Shown piece by piece: positions 9,903 through 21,860 of a DNA stretch of 64,000 bases. Source of the stretch: Gimesia sp. (GTDB lineage: Bacteria; Planctomycetota; Planctomycetia; Planctomycetales; Planctomycetaceae); assembly GCF_040219335.1 (NCBI RefSeq), contig NZ_JAVJSQ010000019.1, positions 434,001 to 498,000 of the forward strand. The letters run 5' to 3'. The notes below the pieces were generated by a model. That model worked only from the letters and a program-made list of their open reading frames with translations, was not told where the DNA came from and did no database searches. Position 1 is the stretch's first letter, and each line of letters starts with the position of its first letter. The position numbers were made by a program, and so were the translations under genes.

Positions 9903-10772
9903 ATGACTTCTTCACTCCCCCTGCACTCCCAGCACCAGCGAACTTATCACGAGAATAAGTTCGTCTACCCGGTTTTATCCCGGCGGAGTAAGGGGATTTC
10001 TATCGGCGTGAACCTGAATCCGGACAAGATCTGCAACTTTGACTGTATCTACTGTCAGGTGGATCGCCGTGAGGAGTCAGAAACACGATTCGTGGGCTTC
10101 GAGCAGCTGCTGCAGGAGCTCGATCATATGCTCAAGTTCGTGCTGAGTGGTGAGATCTACCAGGACGAAAAGTTCCAATCAGTCCCCCAGGAATTACGCC
10201 GCCTGAATGACATCGCCTTTTCCGGTGATGGTGAGCCGACAACCTATAAGAACTTTGACCAGATTGTCGCTGCTGTTGCAGATCTCAAGCGCAAGCATGG
10301 CGTTGATGACGTGAAGCTGGTCCTGATCAGCAATGCGAGCATGTTCCACCGTCCGGGCACACAGGCTGCCTTGAAGATTTTCGATGAGAATCAGGGAGAG
10401 GTCTGGGCAAAGCTGGATGCGGGAACGGAAGAGTACTTCAAACTCATCGATCGTACGAAAATCCGATTTTCACAGATCCTGGAGAACATCACCGCAGCTG
10501 CAAAACAGCGGCCAATTGTGATTCAGAGCCTGTTCATGCTCGTGAATGAGGAGCCGCCGAGTGATGCGGAAATCGACGCTTATTGCACGCGTCTGAATGA
10601 ATTCGTCGCTGCGGGAGGGCAGATCAAGCTGGTGCAGGTCTATACGATTGCCCGCAGTACAGCGGAAGCTTATGTGACTTCCCTCAAGTCAGAACAGGTT
10701 GACGAGATTGCCCGTAAAGTGCGCGAAGCGACTGGCTTGACAACCGAAGTCTATTACGGCAACGCCGACTGA
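9903..10772 (+). CDS. Radical SAM protein
   Basis: The 289-residue product carries the radical SAM cluster motif CNFDCIYCQ near residues 44-52, in the context GISIGVNLNPDKICNFDC. A downstream FSGDGEPT segment matches the glycine-rich SAM-binding region. The overall pattern resembles the COG0731-type Fe-S oxidoreductases (TYW1-related radical SAM proteins), which often act in RNA modification or remain uncharacterised. The substrate cannot be told from the sequence. No second Fe-S domain is evident. The gene stands alone between the ilvC terminator and a convergent DUF4912 gene. The ATG start fits the conserved HENKFVYPVLSRRSKG beginning. Confidence 0.88.
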   Translation: MTSSLPLHSQHQRTYHENKFVYPVLSRRSKGISIGVNLNPDKICNFDCIYCQVDRREESETRFVGFEQLLQELDHMLKFVLSGEIYQDEKFQSVPQELRRLNDIAFSGDGEPTTYKNFDQIVAAVADLKRKHGVDDVKLVLISNASMFHRPGTQAALKIFDENQGEVWAKLDAGTEEYFKLIDRTKIRFSQILENITAAAKQRPIVIQSLFMLVNEEPPSDAEIDAYCTRLNEFVAAGGQIKLVQVYTIARSTAEAYVTSLKSEQVDEIARKVREATGLTTEVYYGNAD

Positions 10773-10795
10773 CAGAGAAGCGCACTCTGTCAGTC
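10767..10795. terminator. Perfect dyad overlapping the radical SAM stop codon
   Basis: GACTGACAGAG (10767-10777) and CTCTGTCAGTC (10785-10795) form a perfect 11-bp stem around a 7-nt loop. The TGA stop (10770-10772) is inside the left arm. It lies between convergent genes, so it may block transcripts from both sides, but no T-tract follows on either strand. It is therefore a possible terminator only. Confidence 0.45.
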
Positions 10796-10822
10796 ATCTG
10801 GCGAGGCGAGCGCAAATTCGAG

Positions 10823-11950
10823 TTATTCGTCGAGTTGAACGGGTTCCAGATCTTTGGTATTCCGTTCGATAGCCAGAACGATCGTCTGCTGACGTCGCTT
10901 GTTGGATGAGGTGTTGACTGCAGGAATCACCTGACGCCCGTTGGGCAGGCTTAACCGCAGGGCAAAACGCCCTTCCTTGCTGACCGGGATCTTTTCGCCG
11001 AGCAGTGTCACTTCTGCCTGGGGATCGGAAGTGCCGTGAATCAACAGTTCCGTTTCAACATGGAATTCCTTTTTCGCCTGCTTGGCACGGGAACCGTTGG
11101 ATTCGCCGCTGGGATCCAGACTTAAAGGTAAAGCGAGTCGTGAGGGAACGCCATTTCCGTTTTCCGCACGGGACGTATAACGCCGCGAACGGGTTGCGGA
11201 ATAGTTGTTGTCCAGTCGACGCTTGATGCGTCCGCCTTTATCACAGACTTCCGGCATCGGAGGTGTGAGTTTGTGCGAGTAGACCAGTCCGAAAAACTTG
11301 TTTTGCGGAGTCACAAAGCCCAGTTGCAGTTTGTAAGAGCGGGCCGGTTGATCGATCTGCACAAACCACAGACCGGAATCAATTTTGACTTCGACATCTT
11401 TCACATAGGCTTTGCTGGTGCGGCTGTTCTCGTTGGTTGTGATGTCGTAGACACGGATCACCGGAACGGCCTGATACCAGTAGGCCCCCAGGGCTGCTTT
11501 TGCCCGATCCAGACTGGATTGGGTAATTGTCCAGTTCGCCATTAACCAGTGGGAGTCTTTGACCTGTGCGGTCAGTTTTGTCTCAACTGATTCTGAAGTG
11601 GGGAGCATTCGATCACTCTGAGGCTTCTGACTATTCGATTTGAGAAGCTTCTGGATCCGAGCTGGTTGTTCGGAAGGAGTTTGAGTGGTCGAATTCTGAG
11701 AGGGATAAGCAGGGACAGCTGCCGGGTTCGGAGTAGACGAAGGGGTTGGTGAGGAACTGGTAGATTTTTTATTGCTGGCAGTGGTGGTTTTGCGTTTGGG
11801 CTTGGACTTCGCCATCTTGATTTTAGCGATGGCATTAACCAGTTCTTGCTTACGCATACCGTGCCAGCCTGCAATTCCGTGAGATTTGGCGGTGGCCGCT
11901 AAATCGCGACGTGTTTGGCTCTCAAGGGACTTTAGAATCGCTGGGGACAT
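10823..11950 (-). CDS. DUF4912 protein with N-terminal Rho-N/SAP-like domain
   Basis: The 375-residue product has three parts. Residues 1-45 (LKSLESQTRRDLAATAKSHG, WHGMRKQELVNAIAKIK) look like a Rho N-terminal or SAP-like helical domain, which in other proteins binds nucleic acid. Residues about 46-120 are a low-complexity Lys/Ser/Pro/Thr linker. Residues about 135-235 match DUF4912 (AYWYQAVPVIRVYDIT, GLWFVQIDQPARSYKLQLGF). The C-terminal third includes a beta-rich stretch (ETELLIHGTSDPQAEVTLLG, GRFALRLSLPNGRQVIPA). Function is unknown; DNA- or RNA-linked regulation is inference from the N-terminal domain. A GGAG sits upstream of the ATG at 11950. No neighbour on the same strand. Confidence 0.85.
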   Translation of the reverse strand: MSPAILKSLESQTRRDLAATAKSHGIAGWHGMRKQELVNAIAKIKMAKSKPKRKTTTASNKKSTSSSPTPSSTPNPAAVPAYPSQNSTTQTPSEQPARIQKLLKSNSQKPQSDRMLPTSESVETKLTAQVKDSHWLMANWTITQSSLDRAKAALGAYWYQAVPVIRVYDITTNENSRTSKAYVKDVEVKIDSGLWFVQIDQPARSYKLQLGFVTPQNKFFGLVYSHKLTPPMPEVCDKGGRIKRRLDNNYSATRSRRYTSRAENGNGVPSRLALPLSLDPSGESNGSRAKQAKKEFHVETELLIHGTSDPQAEVTLLGEKIPVSKEGRFALRLSLPNGRQVIPAVNTSSNKRRQQTIVLAIERNTKDLEPVQLDE

Positions 11951-12870
11951 TTGGAATGACTCCCAAAATCAACCAAGACACTGGTCGGCGTCTTGATCAT
12001 GCTCTTAGTCTTCCATGACACTCAGGATCAATGTAAAGCATATCTGCCCCGTTCCACACACTCTTATGGCCGCAGACCACATAAATCCTTTGATGCTAAC
12101 GGCCCGAATGGTATGAACACCTTGTAAACGTCAAATCAATATTTCGACCAGGACGCTACTCTCCCAGAACAGAAAGCCACTAGTAGTAATTCTCACTTTC
12201 AGGAACCAGAACTGAACCAAAGAGTTAGTCCTGAGATTCCTTACCCTTCAAGTCTGCACGTCTAAACAGTCACAAATCGTCGTATACAGTCTGGTAAAGC
12301 GATTATTACCGGGTCTGGAAACGCGTTTGAACGGTGTTTGAGATGTCGGCTGACACATGAAACATGTTTGAAGCGTTAGGACACTTTTTAACACGGGCGT
12401 TGATAAAAAGCAACTAATGGGGCATTTGCAATTACACAAAAACTTATCAGAATGTTCGCTATCCTGTTATATATTTATCACTTAAGAATTTAGCCTCATC
12501 AAAAATTCATAGAGTTGATCAAGAGCCTGGTCAACGAAACCCCACGTGATCATACGCTTCACATTTCCCGTCCTCCCCAGAGTCTAAGTGGTTGTACTGA
12601 TTTCAGATCAGCAGACTCTCTTGTAACCGTCGCCTGCAAACTAGAGAAAGATCTCGGTAGCATAGATCTATTCTTACGCCTAATAGACCCCCCGTATCCA
12701 GAATGCCAATTTTGAGAAAACCGGTAATCACATATTTCAGGTTGCAGATACTTTGACTCCTGGGAGACATCTCTTTACAGTCTGAACAAGTCAGTTCGGA
12801 TTGGTTCTTTAAGTACGTGCTGACTGCGACACGATCTTCTGTTTTTGATACATCATCGAAAGCATCCTCC
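11951..12870. other. 920-bp non-coding leader before the atp operon
   Basis: This stretch has no convincing gene on either strand. Short frames at 12248-12439 (minus) and 12515-12715 (plus) lack family features and good start signals. The middle is AT-rich (around 12440-12500). I saw no tRNA-like fold and no clear riboswitch. Its unusual length in a compact region suggests regulatory content for atp, or an unrecognised small RNA. Confidence 0.5.
12753..12781 (+). promoter_or_regulatory. Candidate promoter of the atp operon
   Basis: TTGACT (12753-12758) and TACAGT (12776-12781) are separated by 17 bp and resemble a sigma70-type -35/-10 pair (5/6 and 4/6 matches). This lies 90 bp before the first atp start codon. 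The assignment rests on consensus matching only. Confidence 0.35.
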
Positions 12871-13176
12871 ATGCCTCAACCGGACCGGCGCGGTCGTTCT
12901 GCCCTGGTAGAAGCCCATCAATGGGTCAGCCGCCTGACAACAGTCAGTCTGGAAATGGTACTACCTGCTTTTCTGGGATATTGGCTCGATAAGCAGTGGG
13001 GAACTCTGCCCTGGCTGACCGCAGTCGGTGCAGTGTTTGGTTTTATAGCCGGGATGATGCATTTGCTGCAAATGGCTAAAGAAGCCGAGCAGAAGGAACG
13101 AAAAAGGAAAGATCGGTCAACCGACAAAAAGAATTCAAATCAGAGGGATGACCAATCGTCTGCAACAGACTCCTGA
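12871..13176 (+). CDS. atpZ: AtpZ/AtpI-family small membrane protein
   Basis: This 101-residue protein begins the ATP synthase operon. It has two hydrophobic helices (TVSLEMVLPAFLGYWLD and WLTAVGAVFGFIAGMMHLL) followed by a highly charged tail rich in Lys, Glu and Asp. That pattern matches the AtpZ/AtpI family, small accessory proteins linked to c-ring assembly or Mg2+/Ca2+ transport. The YWLDKQWGTLPWL stretch between the helices is typical. ATG at 12871 is chosen; a GTG at 12817 would add 18 residues without obvious homology. It is followed by a second membrane gene after 50 bp. Confidence 0.8.
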   Translation: MPQPDRRGRSALVEAHQWVSRLTTVSLEMVLPAFLGYWLDKQWGTLPWLTAVGAVFGFIAGMMHLLQMAKEAEQKERKRKDRSTDKKNSNQRDDQSSATDS

Positions 13177-13226
13177 ATCTCTCGAATGATAACCGCCAGT
13201 AATACACACAACACTACCCGCTGACC

Positions 13227-13628
13227 ATGCAATCAACGCCAAAGACATCAGACTCAGCTTTCAAACAGTGCGGCATTCTTACCGCTACACTGTTGGGTCT
13301 GTTTGCAGTGCTTTATCTGCCGGCTCAGCGACTGGTTGGCCCCCTTGCAGTGGAAGGCTTAACCTATGCCACCCTGCTCTGCCTGATTCCGGGCCTGATC
13401 CTCTTTCCGGTGGTCGGATTTCTGAATCGTGAAATCGCTCCTGTTGCCATCGTGGGTATCTCCACGTTACTGCGACTGATGACAGTCGGGCTAGGTGCCT
13501 TGATTGTTTTGAAAGTCAAACCTGATTTTGGTTTACCCGAATTTTTGATTTGGTTATTGATTTGTTACTTTGCGTCTCTATTGGTTGAAACATTACTGCT
13601 CGTTCGGTACTCTGCCGAAGCCGTTTAG
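13227..13628 (+). CDS. Four-helix membrane protein in the atpI position
   Basis: The 133-residue protein has about four hydrophobic segments (GILTATLLGLFAVLYLP, LTYATLLCLIPGLILFPVVGF, VAIVGISTLLRLMTVGLGAL, EFLIWLLICYFASLLVETLLL). Its size and helix count match AtpI or the second small subunit (AtpR/AtpQ type) often encoded before atpB, but no motif allows a firm assignment. It lies 50 bp after atpZ and 49 bp before atpB, so it is almost surely co-transcribed. A role in Fo assembly is inferred from position. Confidence 0.7.
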   Translation: MQSTPKTSDSAFKQCGILTATLLGLFAVLYLPAQRLVGPLAVEGLTYATLLCLIPGLILFPVVGFLNREIAPVAIVGISTLLRLMTVGLGALIVLKVKPDFGLPEFLIWLLICYFASLLVETLLLVRYSAEAV

Positions 13629-13677
13629 AGTTAACAGAGTTTTGATCAGAAACATTTTTTAATATCGAGCTGAAGCA

Positions 13678-14544
13678 ATGGCCGCGGGTCACTCTGATAC
13701 CTTCCATCATGTTCGCGATTTCGCTCATTTCGACCTTCCCACCGGTTTGCAGGTTGAGCTGCCACGTATTTTGGGCTTCCAGATTACGAAATTCATGCTG
13801 CTTCAGCTGATCGCAGTCGCATTCCTGTTCTTTGTTTTCCGGGGACTGGCGAAACGGGCCGCAGGCGGTCAGGTCGTCACCGGACGCTGGTGGAACTTCT
13901 GGGAATCCATCGTGATCTACATGCGGGACGAAGTCGTCCGGCCAACGATTGGTGAAGGACATCACCACGATGATGACGATCACGATCATGGTCATCACCA
14001 CGAACAACAGGTAGGACACCCTGCCGATAAATATCTGCCGTTTGTGCTCTCCTGCTTCTTCTACGTTCTGATCTGCAACCTGCTGGGTGCGATTCCCTGG
14101 CTGGGTTCCGCAACCGGCGAGTTGAACGTGACGATCGCCTTGGCATTCACCACATTCTGTGCCGTCATCATGTACGGCGTCAGAGAACTGGGCTTCTTCC
14201 GTTTCTGGATGTCGCTGGCACCGTCAATGGAACTGCCTTTTCTGCTCAAGATTATTCTGGTACCCATGATCTGGGTGATCGAGCTGGTCGGCTTTCTGAT
14301 TAAGCATGCCGTACTGGCCATTCGATTGTTTGCCAATATCATGGCAGGTCATACCGTGATTGCCGTCTTCCTCGGCTTCATCGCTTTGACTGCTGATTCA
14401 AGTATGTGGGCCGTAGTGATGCCATCCAGTATCATTGCCCAGGTCCTCGTTGGTCTGCTGGAACTGTTCGTTGCATTCCTGCAGGCATATGTTTTTGCGT
14501 TTCTTGCAACTCTGTTTATTGGAACCGCAGTACATCCTCACTGA
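13678..14544 (+). CDS. atpB: ATP synthase Fo subunit a
   Basis: Subunit a forms the two proton half-channels beside the c-ring in the membrane. The 288-residue product has the signature IRLFANIMAGHTV, with R216 as the essential arginine of the stator. Typical C-terminal helices follow (GLLELFVAFLQAYVFAFLATLFIG). The N-terminal region up to residue 90 fits subunit a (KFMLLQLIAVAFLFFVFRG). An odd insert at residues 95-114 holds nine His and five Asp in a loop between the first two membrane helices. The insert is reported separately. It follows the small membrane gene after 49 bp and precedes atpE. Confidence 0.97.
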   Translation: MAAGHSDTFHHVRDFAHFDLPTGLQVELPRILGFQITKFMLLQLIAVAFLFFVFRGLAKRAAGGQVVTGRWWNFWESIVIYMRDEVVRPTIGEGHHHDDDDHDHGHHHEQQVGHPADKYLPFVLSCFFYVLICNLLGAIPWLGSATGELNVTIALAFTTFCAVIMYGVRELGFFRFWMSLAPSMELPFLLKIILVPMIWVIELVGFLIKHAVLAIRLFANIMAGHTVIAVFLGFIALTADSSMWAVVMPSSIIAQVLVGLLELFVAFLQAYVFAFLATLFIGTAVHPH

Positions 14545-14626
14545 GATGTCCGTCGGTATCTGACTCAGACTTGCTGTGTATATTTCTAGAGTGTTCCTCG
14601 TTGAGAAAGGTCAGGGGATAATTACA

Positions 14627-14944
14627 ATGATCCAGGCTTTACGGATTATGTGCGTGACATGTGTTGTTGTATTGGCCACAGCTGTTCCAGCATTGGCTCA
14701 AGAAGGTGGCGCAGCTGAAGAAGGTGCTGCCGCAGCACAGGCAGCTGGTATCTCTCTGGGTGCCATTGGTGCCGGTATCACCATTATTGGTGCTGCTCTG
14801 GGGATTGGCAAAATCGGTGCATCTGCTGTTGAAGCAATCGCCCGTCAGCCAGAAGCCGGTGGTAAGATTCAGACTGCAATGATTATTGCTGCAGCGTTGA
14901 TCGAAGGTGCTACCTTCTTCGCGCTCATCATCTGTCTGATCTGA
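14627..14944 (+). CDS. atpE: ATP synthase Fo subunit c with N-terminal signal-like extension
   Basis: Subunit c forms the rotating proteolipid ring. The 105-residue product is longer than the common 70-80 because residues 1-25 look like a cleavable signal peptide (VTCVVVLATAVPALAQE), followed by an Ala/Glu-rich spacer. Helix 1 is glycine-rich (GAIGAGITIIGAALGIGKIG), the loop is ARQPEA, and helix 2 carries the ion-binding E93 in ALIEGATFFAL. The residues after the Glu (Gly, Ala) do not match the Na+-binding pattern, so proton coupling is inferred. ATG at 14627 is preferred to the upstream frame opening at 14576. Confidence 0.95.
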   Translation: MIQALRIMCVTCVVVLATAVPALAQEGGAAEEGAAAAQAAGISLGAIGAGITIIGAALGIGKIGASAVEAIARQPEAGGKIQTAMIIAAALIEGATFFALIICLI

Positions 14945-15052
14945 TTCTGCTCAGGCAGAGAACAGACGGTCGAATCGTCAGACATGAACCGCTGACGTGA
15001 TTTCGGGCAATATCTTTAACCTCCTTCAGACAACAATGTGAGATTTTTGATC

Positions 15053-15679
15053 ATGTTTAAAAGTCTTTTTTCAAGCCGATGCATGATCATGCTGCTCGTA
15101 TTCGGTGGCATGATTCTGGGTACTGCCCTGCTGGGCTCAGATGCATCCTTGTATGCAGCAGAAGACGCAGGTCACCATGCAGGCCCGCCCCTGCACTGGA
15201 AAACCGACCTGGCATTATGGTCATTCGTTGTGTTCGTGGCATTCATCGTTGTACTCAAGTCATTTGCCTGGGGACCACTTATCCAGGCTCTGGACGAACG
15301 GGAACAGCGGGTTGTCACGGCTATCAGCGATGCGGAATCAAAACAACGAGAGTCTGAAGAACTGGTTAAAGAGCATACCCGAAAGATCGAAGCAGCTCAG
15401 GACGAAATCCAGGCAATGATGGTCGAGGCCCGCTCCGATGCAGAACGCATCAAGCAGGATGTTCTCGAACAGGCGCGTCAGGAAGCAGAGTCAATTAAAT
15501 CTCATGCTGTCGATGAAATCGAACGTGCCCGGGAACTGGCATTGAAAGATCTGTTCGACCAGATGAACTCCCGCGTAATCGATGCTACCGAGCATGTTCT
15601 GGGGCGTGCCCTCAACGAGTCCGATCGTGATCGGCTCGTTGAAGAAGCTCTGGCACAGATTTCCGGAAGTTCGAACTGA
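15053..15679 (+). CDS. atpF: ATP synthase Fo subunit b
   Basis: Subunit b is the peripheral stalk that holds F1 against rotation. The 208-residue product starts with a hydrophobic leader (MIMLLVFGGMILGTALLG) and a short His-bearing spacer, then the membrane anchor (WSFVVFVAFIVVLKSF). The conserved WGPLIQALDEREQRV follows. The rest is a long charged coiled coil (residues about 85-205) typical of b. The first hydrophobic stretch before the anchor is longer than in standard b subunits and may be a signal peptide, as in the c subunit here. ATG at 15053 is used; a GTG at 15038 is possible. Only one b-type gene is present. Confidence 0.93.
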   Translation: MFKSLFSSRCMIMLLVFGGMILGTALLGSDASLYAAEDAGHHAGPPLHWKTDLALWSFVVFVAFIVVLKSFAWGPLIQALDEREQRVVTAISDAESKQRESEELVKEHTRKIEAAQDEIQAMMVEARSDAERIKQDVLEQARQEAESIKSHAVDEIERARELALKDLFDQMNSRVIDATEHVLGRALNESDRDRLVEEALAQISGSSN

Positions 15680-15746
15680 ACTAACGACAAAACTTTTTCA
15701 AACCTGTTGTATCAAGTTTGAAGTATTCATCCTTTAGCAGTGAGTT

Positions 15747-17868
<2,122 letters not shown>

Positions 17869-17926
17869 TCGACTCGTTACCGTATTCATTGCTTGCACAG
17901 TTAATCGAAAACAGGTTTAGAATCTA

Positions 17927-18799
17927 ATGGCCAAAGCACGTGCCATCGTCAAACGATTAAAGGCAGTTAAAAACATCCGTAAGATCACACGGACCATGGA
18001 ATTGATCGCCACCGCGCGATTCAAGAAAGCCATGGACCGTGCTGCGGAAGCTGCTGCCTATACCCGCAAGATTTCCGAGCTCGTCGCCGATCTGTCCCAG
18101 GCAAATCTGGAATTCCACCATCCCCTGCTGGAAAAACACGAAACCGAAAAGAACTCGGTACTGCTCGTGCTGACATCCAACCGGGGATTGTGTGGCGGTT
18201 ACAATACCGGCGTTTTGAAACTGGCACTCAAGCGTTACCAGGAACTGCAGAGCGAAGGACAGAATGTCCGTCTGGAAGTTTCCGGTAAGCGTGGCATCAG
18301 CTTTTTGAAATTCCAGGGAGTTACGGCCGACAACAGCTACACGCACTTCGAAGATCGTCCGACCTTTGAAGAAGTAGACGATCTGGCCAGCCGTTACATC
18401 ACGGAATACATCGAAGGCAAAATCGATCGACTCGACGTCGCCTATACCGAATTCATCTCGTCTTCCCGCCAGGCAGCGGTAGTGCACTCACTGCTGCCGA
18501 TTGGTGCACTGGAAACATCAGCGACGGATTCGGATGAACAATACGACTATGAATTCCTGCCTTCTGCTCAGGAAATCCTTGAGGAAATTGTTCCGACTGC
18601 ATTTAAGGCCCGTCTGTTTAAGTGCTTCCTTGATGCCGCGGTGAGTGAGCAGATTGCCCGCATGGTCGCCATGAAAGGCGCCACGGAAAATGCGAATGAA
18701 ATGGTGGGAACCCTGTCGGCTCAGTATAACCGGGCTCGACAGACCCAGATTACATCGGAAATCCTGGAAATCATCGGTGGGGCAGCAGCTCTCGAGTAA
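17927..18799 (+). CDS. atpG: ATP synthase F1 subunit gamma
   Basis: Gamma is the central rotor shaft. The 290-residue product has the conserved N-terminal helix (RLKAVKNIRKITRTMELIATARFKKA interrupted here only for brevity; key residues K, T, M, A), the SNRGLCGGYN segment in the Rossmann-like core, and the C-terminal helix (ASEQIARMVAMKGATENA-like, seen as VSEQIARMVAMKGATENA). The QYNRARQTQITSEILEIIGG ending is typical of the family. It lies between atpA and atpD in the usual order. Confidence 0.97.
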   Translation: MAKARAIVKRLKAVKNIRKITRTMELIATARFKKAMDRAAEAAAYTRKISELVADLSQANLEFHHPLLEKHETEKNSVLLVLTSNRGLCGGYNTGVLKLALKRYQELQSEGQNVRLEVSGKRGISFLKFQGVTADNSYTHFEDRPTFEEVDDLASRYITEYIEGKIDRLDVAYTEFISSSRQAAVVHSLLPIGALETSATDSDEQYDYEFLPSAQEILEEIVPTAFKARLFKCFLDAAVSEQIARMVAMKGATENANEMVGTLSAQYNRARQTQITSEILEIIGGAAALE

Positions 18800-18845
18800 T
18801 TTCCGGCCATCCCGGCATGGCACATTATGGTTTTTTACAGATTGA

Positions 18846-20327
<1,482 letters not shown>

Positions 20328-20422
20328 GACGTTTTTGAACGTCGTGATCAGATTGTGGCCGAAACTGGTTTCGGTCACAATTTCCATTTGAATATCCTGT
20401 TTTGAATGTGGTTAGAGCACCC

Positions 20423-20824
20423 ATGGCTCAAGAATTTCGCCTGTTATTAGTCACACCGGAAACGACTCTGCTGGATCAGCCCATCCAGAGCCTGCGTTGT
20501 ACTCTGTATGACGGTCAAATCGGAATTCTCCCCGGTCGTATGCCCATGGTGGGACGTCTGGGTTATGGCGAACTGGTGTTTGAAGCCACTGACGGTAAAG
20601 AAGAACGCTACTTTGTCGATGGTGGCTTCCTGCAGGTCAAAGGCTCCGTGATCTCCGTTTTGACCGAACAGGCGATTCCGGCCAGCAAGTTGAATGCTGC
20701 CGATGCGGAAAAGATGCTCGAGGAAGCCCTCGATCGCACCGCAGTTGGCGATGAGCAGTGCCAGGCCCGTCAACGGGATCAGGATCGTGCCCGGGCGATG
20801 CTCGCACTGGCCCATCAGAAATAA
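20423..20824 (+). CDS. atpC: ATP synthase F1 subunit epsilon
   Basis: Epsilon sits at the foot of gamma and can inhibit ATP hydrolysis. The 133-residue product has the N-terminal beta sandwich (FRLLLVTPETTLLDQPIQSL, GQIGILPGRMPMVGRLGYGE, YFVDGGFLQVKGSVISVL) and a C-terminal helical pair (AADAEKMLEEALDR, ARQRDQDRARAMLALA). ATG at 20423 gives the family-typical start; the frame opens at 20402. The usual HxP loop reads GRMPMVG here. It is the last gene before the operon terminator. Confidence 0.95.
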   Translation: MAQEFRLLLVTPETTLLDQPIQSLRCTLYDGQIGILPGRMPMVGRLGYGELVFEATDGKEERYFVDGGFLQVKGSVISVLTEQAIPASKLNAADAEKMLEEALDRTAVGDEQCQARQRDQDRARAMLALAHQK

Positions 20825-20875
20825 CCTGAACTTCAGGTTCCAGATACATCTTGATCTACAGCTCTGAATCTCATA

Positions 20876-20916
20876 AATAAGCTGAAATGCCTCGCGCGTT
20901 TCAGCTTATTTTTTTA
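20876..20916 (+). terminator. Rho-independent terminator of the atp operon
   Basis: AATAAGCTGAAA (20876-20887) and TTTCAGCTTATT (20899-20910) form a perfect 12-bp stem with an 11-nt loop, followed by a run of T. It lies 51 bp after the atpC stop. Confidence 0.93.
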
Positions 20917-20928
20917 CTGGAGCCGTAC

Positions 20929-21129
20929 ATGACCGACGCGGAATCCCGCCAACCCGCCCCGCGCCCCTCGGTTGGAGTTCTCTTCAAATGCTGTAATGTC
21001 TACAGCAGAATCTACTCAAACCACAACCAGAGTGCCTACGCCGGGCATTGTCCCCGCTGTGCGGCCCGGATTGAGGTACCCATTTCGAAATCAGGGGGAT
21101 CGAACAGTCGATTCCTCTCTGGATCCTAA
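20929..21129 (+). CDS. Small Cys-rich, zinc-ribbon-like protein
   Basis: This 66-residue protein begins 13 bp after the atp terminator stem and T-tract. A GGAG lies 6 nt before the ATG at 20929. The core has a CC pair (VLFKCCNVYSRIY) and, about 20 residues later, a CPRC knuckle (HCPRCAARIEV), so four cysteines could bind one zinc. The C-terminal tail is Ser/Gly-rich (SKSGGSNSRFLSGS). I recall similar short proteins in planctomycetes but no assigned function. The good ribosome site and the Cys pairing support a real gene; how it is transcribed so close to a terminator is unclear. Confidence 0.7.
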   Translation: MTDAESRQPAPRPSVGVLFKCCNVYSRIYSNHNQSAYAGHCPRCAARIEVPISKSGGSNSRFLSGS

Positions 21130-21315
21130 CTTATTACTGGAAAGAGGCTTATCTCACCTGAAAATCTGACTTTCTCAGGAAGAAAAATGCTCCTCACCGC
21201 CAGAAACCTCTTGAGCTAAATCCTGAATTGCTCTAGGATTCGCCGCATTGATCAAATCAACAAACCAGAAATAACTTCCATTCTGACCTGCCTCTTCCTG
21301 ATTTGAGCCTGATCC

Positions 21316-21804
21316 ATGGATTATCATCTCAAACCTCTGGGTAAAACCTGTTCTTCGACGGGCAAGGAATTTGCGCCCGGTGAAACGGTGCATTCTGTGA
21401 TCGTCGATCAGAACGGCCACCTGATCCGGATGGATTTTGCCGAAGATGCCTGGACGGGTCCTCCAGAAGGGGCAGTGGGAGACTGGACATTACAAGTACC
21501 GGAACCGGCTGCTCAGGGAGCACGCAAAATCGATCCCGATGCGTTGATGCAGTACTTTGAGCAGCTTTACGAGAATCCAAATCAGGTCCAGGAGAAATTC
21601 CTGTATGTCCTGGCACTGTTCCTGGTACAGAAACGTCGCCTGAAGCTGGATGGCTCGCGGAATGAGGATCAGAACTCCTATCTGCAACTGTCGGGAACAC
21701 ACGGTGAAGGCAGTTTTGAAATCCGCGATCAAAACCTGGAAGAGTCAGAAATCGAAGCCCTGCAGCAACAGTTAAACACACAGTTTTTAGAAGAGTGGGA
21801 ATAA
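21316..21804 (+). CDS. Conserved hypothetical protein
   Basis: The 162-residue product has no signal peptide or membrane segment. It starts with a compact region (YHLKPLGKTCSSTGKEFAPG, VHSVIVDQNGHLIRMDF) that has one Cys and the look of a small beta domain. The second half is helical (DALMQYFEQLYENPNQVQEKFLYVLALFLVQKRRLKL) and acidic. I do not recognise the family with certainty; similar proteins are known to me only as planctomycete hypotheticals. Its stop overlaps the open frame of the next gene, and the real start of that gene is 56 bp further on, so the two are probably co-transcribed. Confidence 0.75.
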   Translation: MDYHLKPLGKTCSSTGKEFAPGETVHSVIVDQNGHLIRMDFAEDAWTGPPEGAVGDWTLQVPEPAAQGARKIDPDALMQYFEQLYENPNQVQEKFLYVLALFLVQKRRLKLDGSRNEDQNSYLQLSGTHGEGSFEIRDQNLEESEIEALQQQLNTQFLEEWE

Positions 21805-21860
21805 GGGACGTCCCCACTTTCGGACCATTCAACATGTCGCATGTTCAAGGAAGAACAGAA

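Noticed and set aside
12248-12715. Two short frames in the atp leader
   Set aside because: No ribosome sites, no family features, and composition like non-coding DNA.
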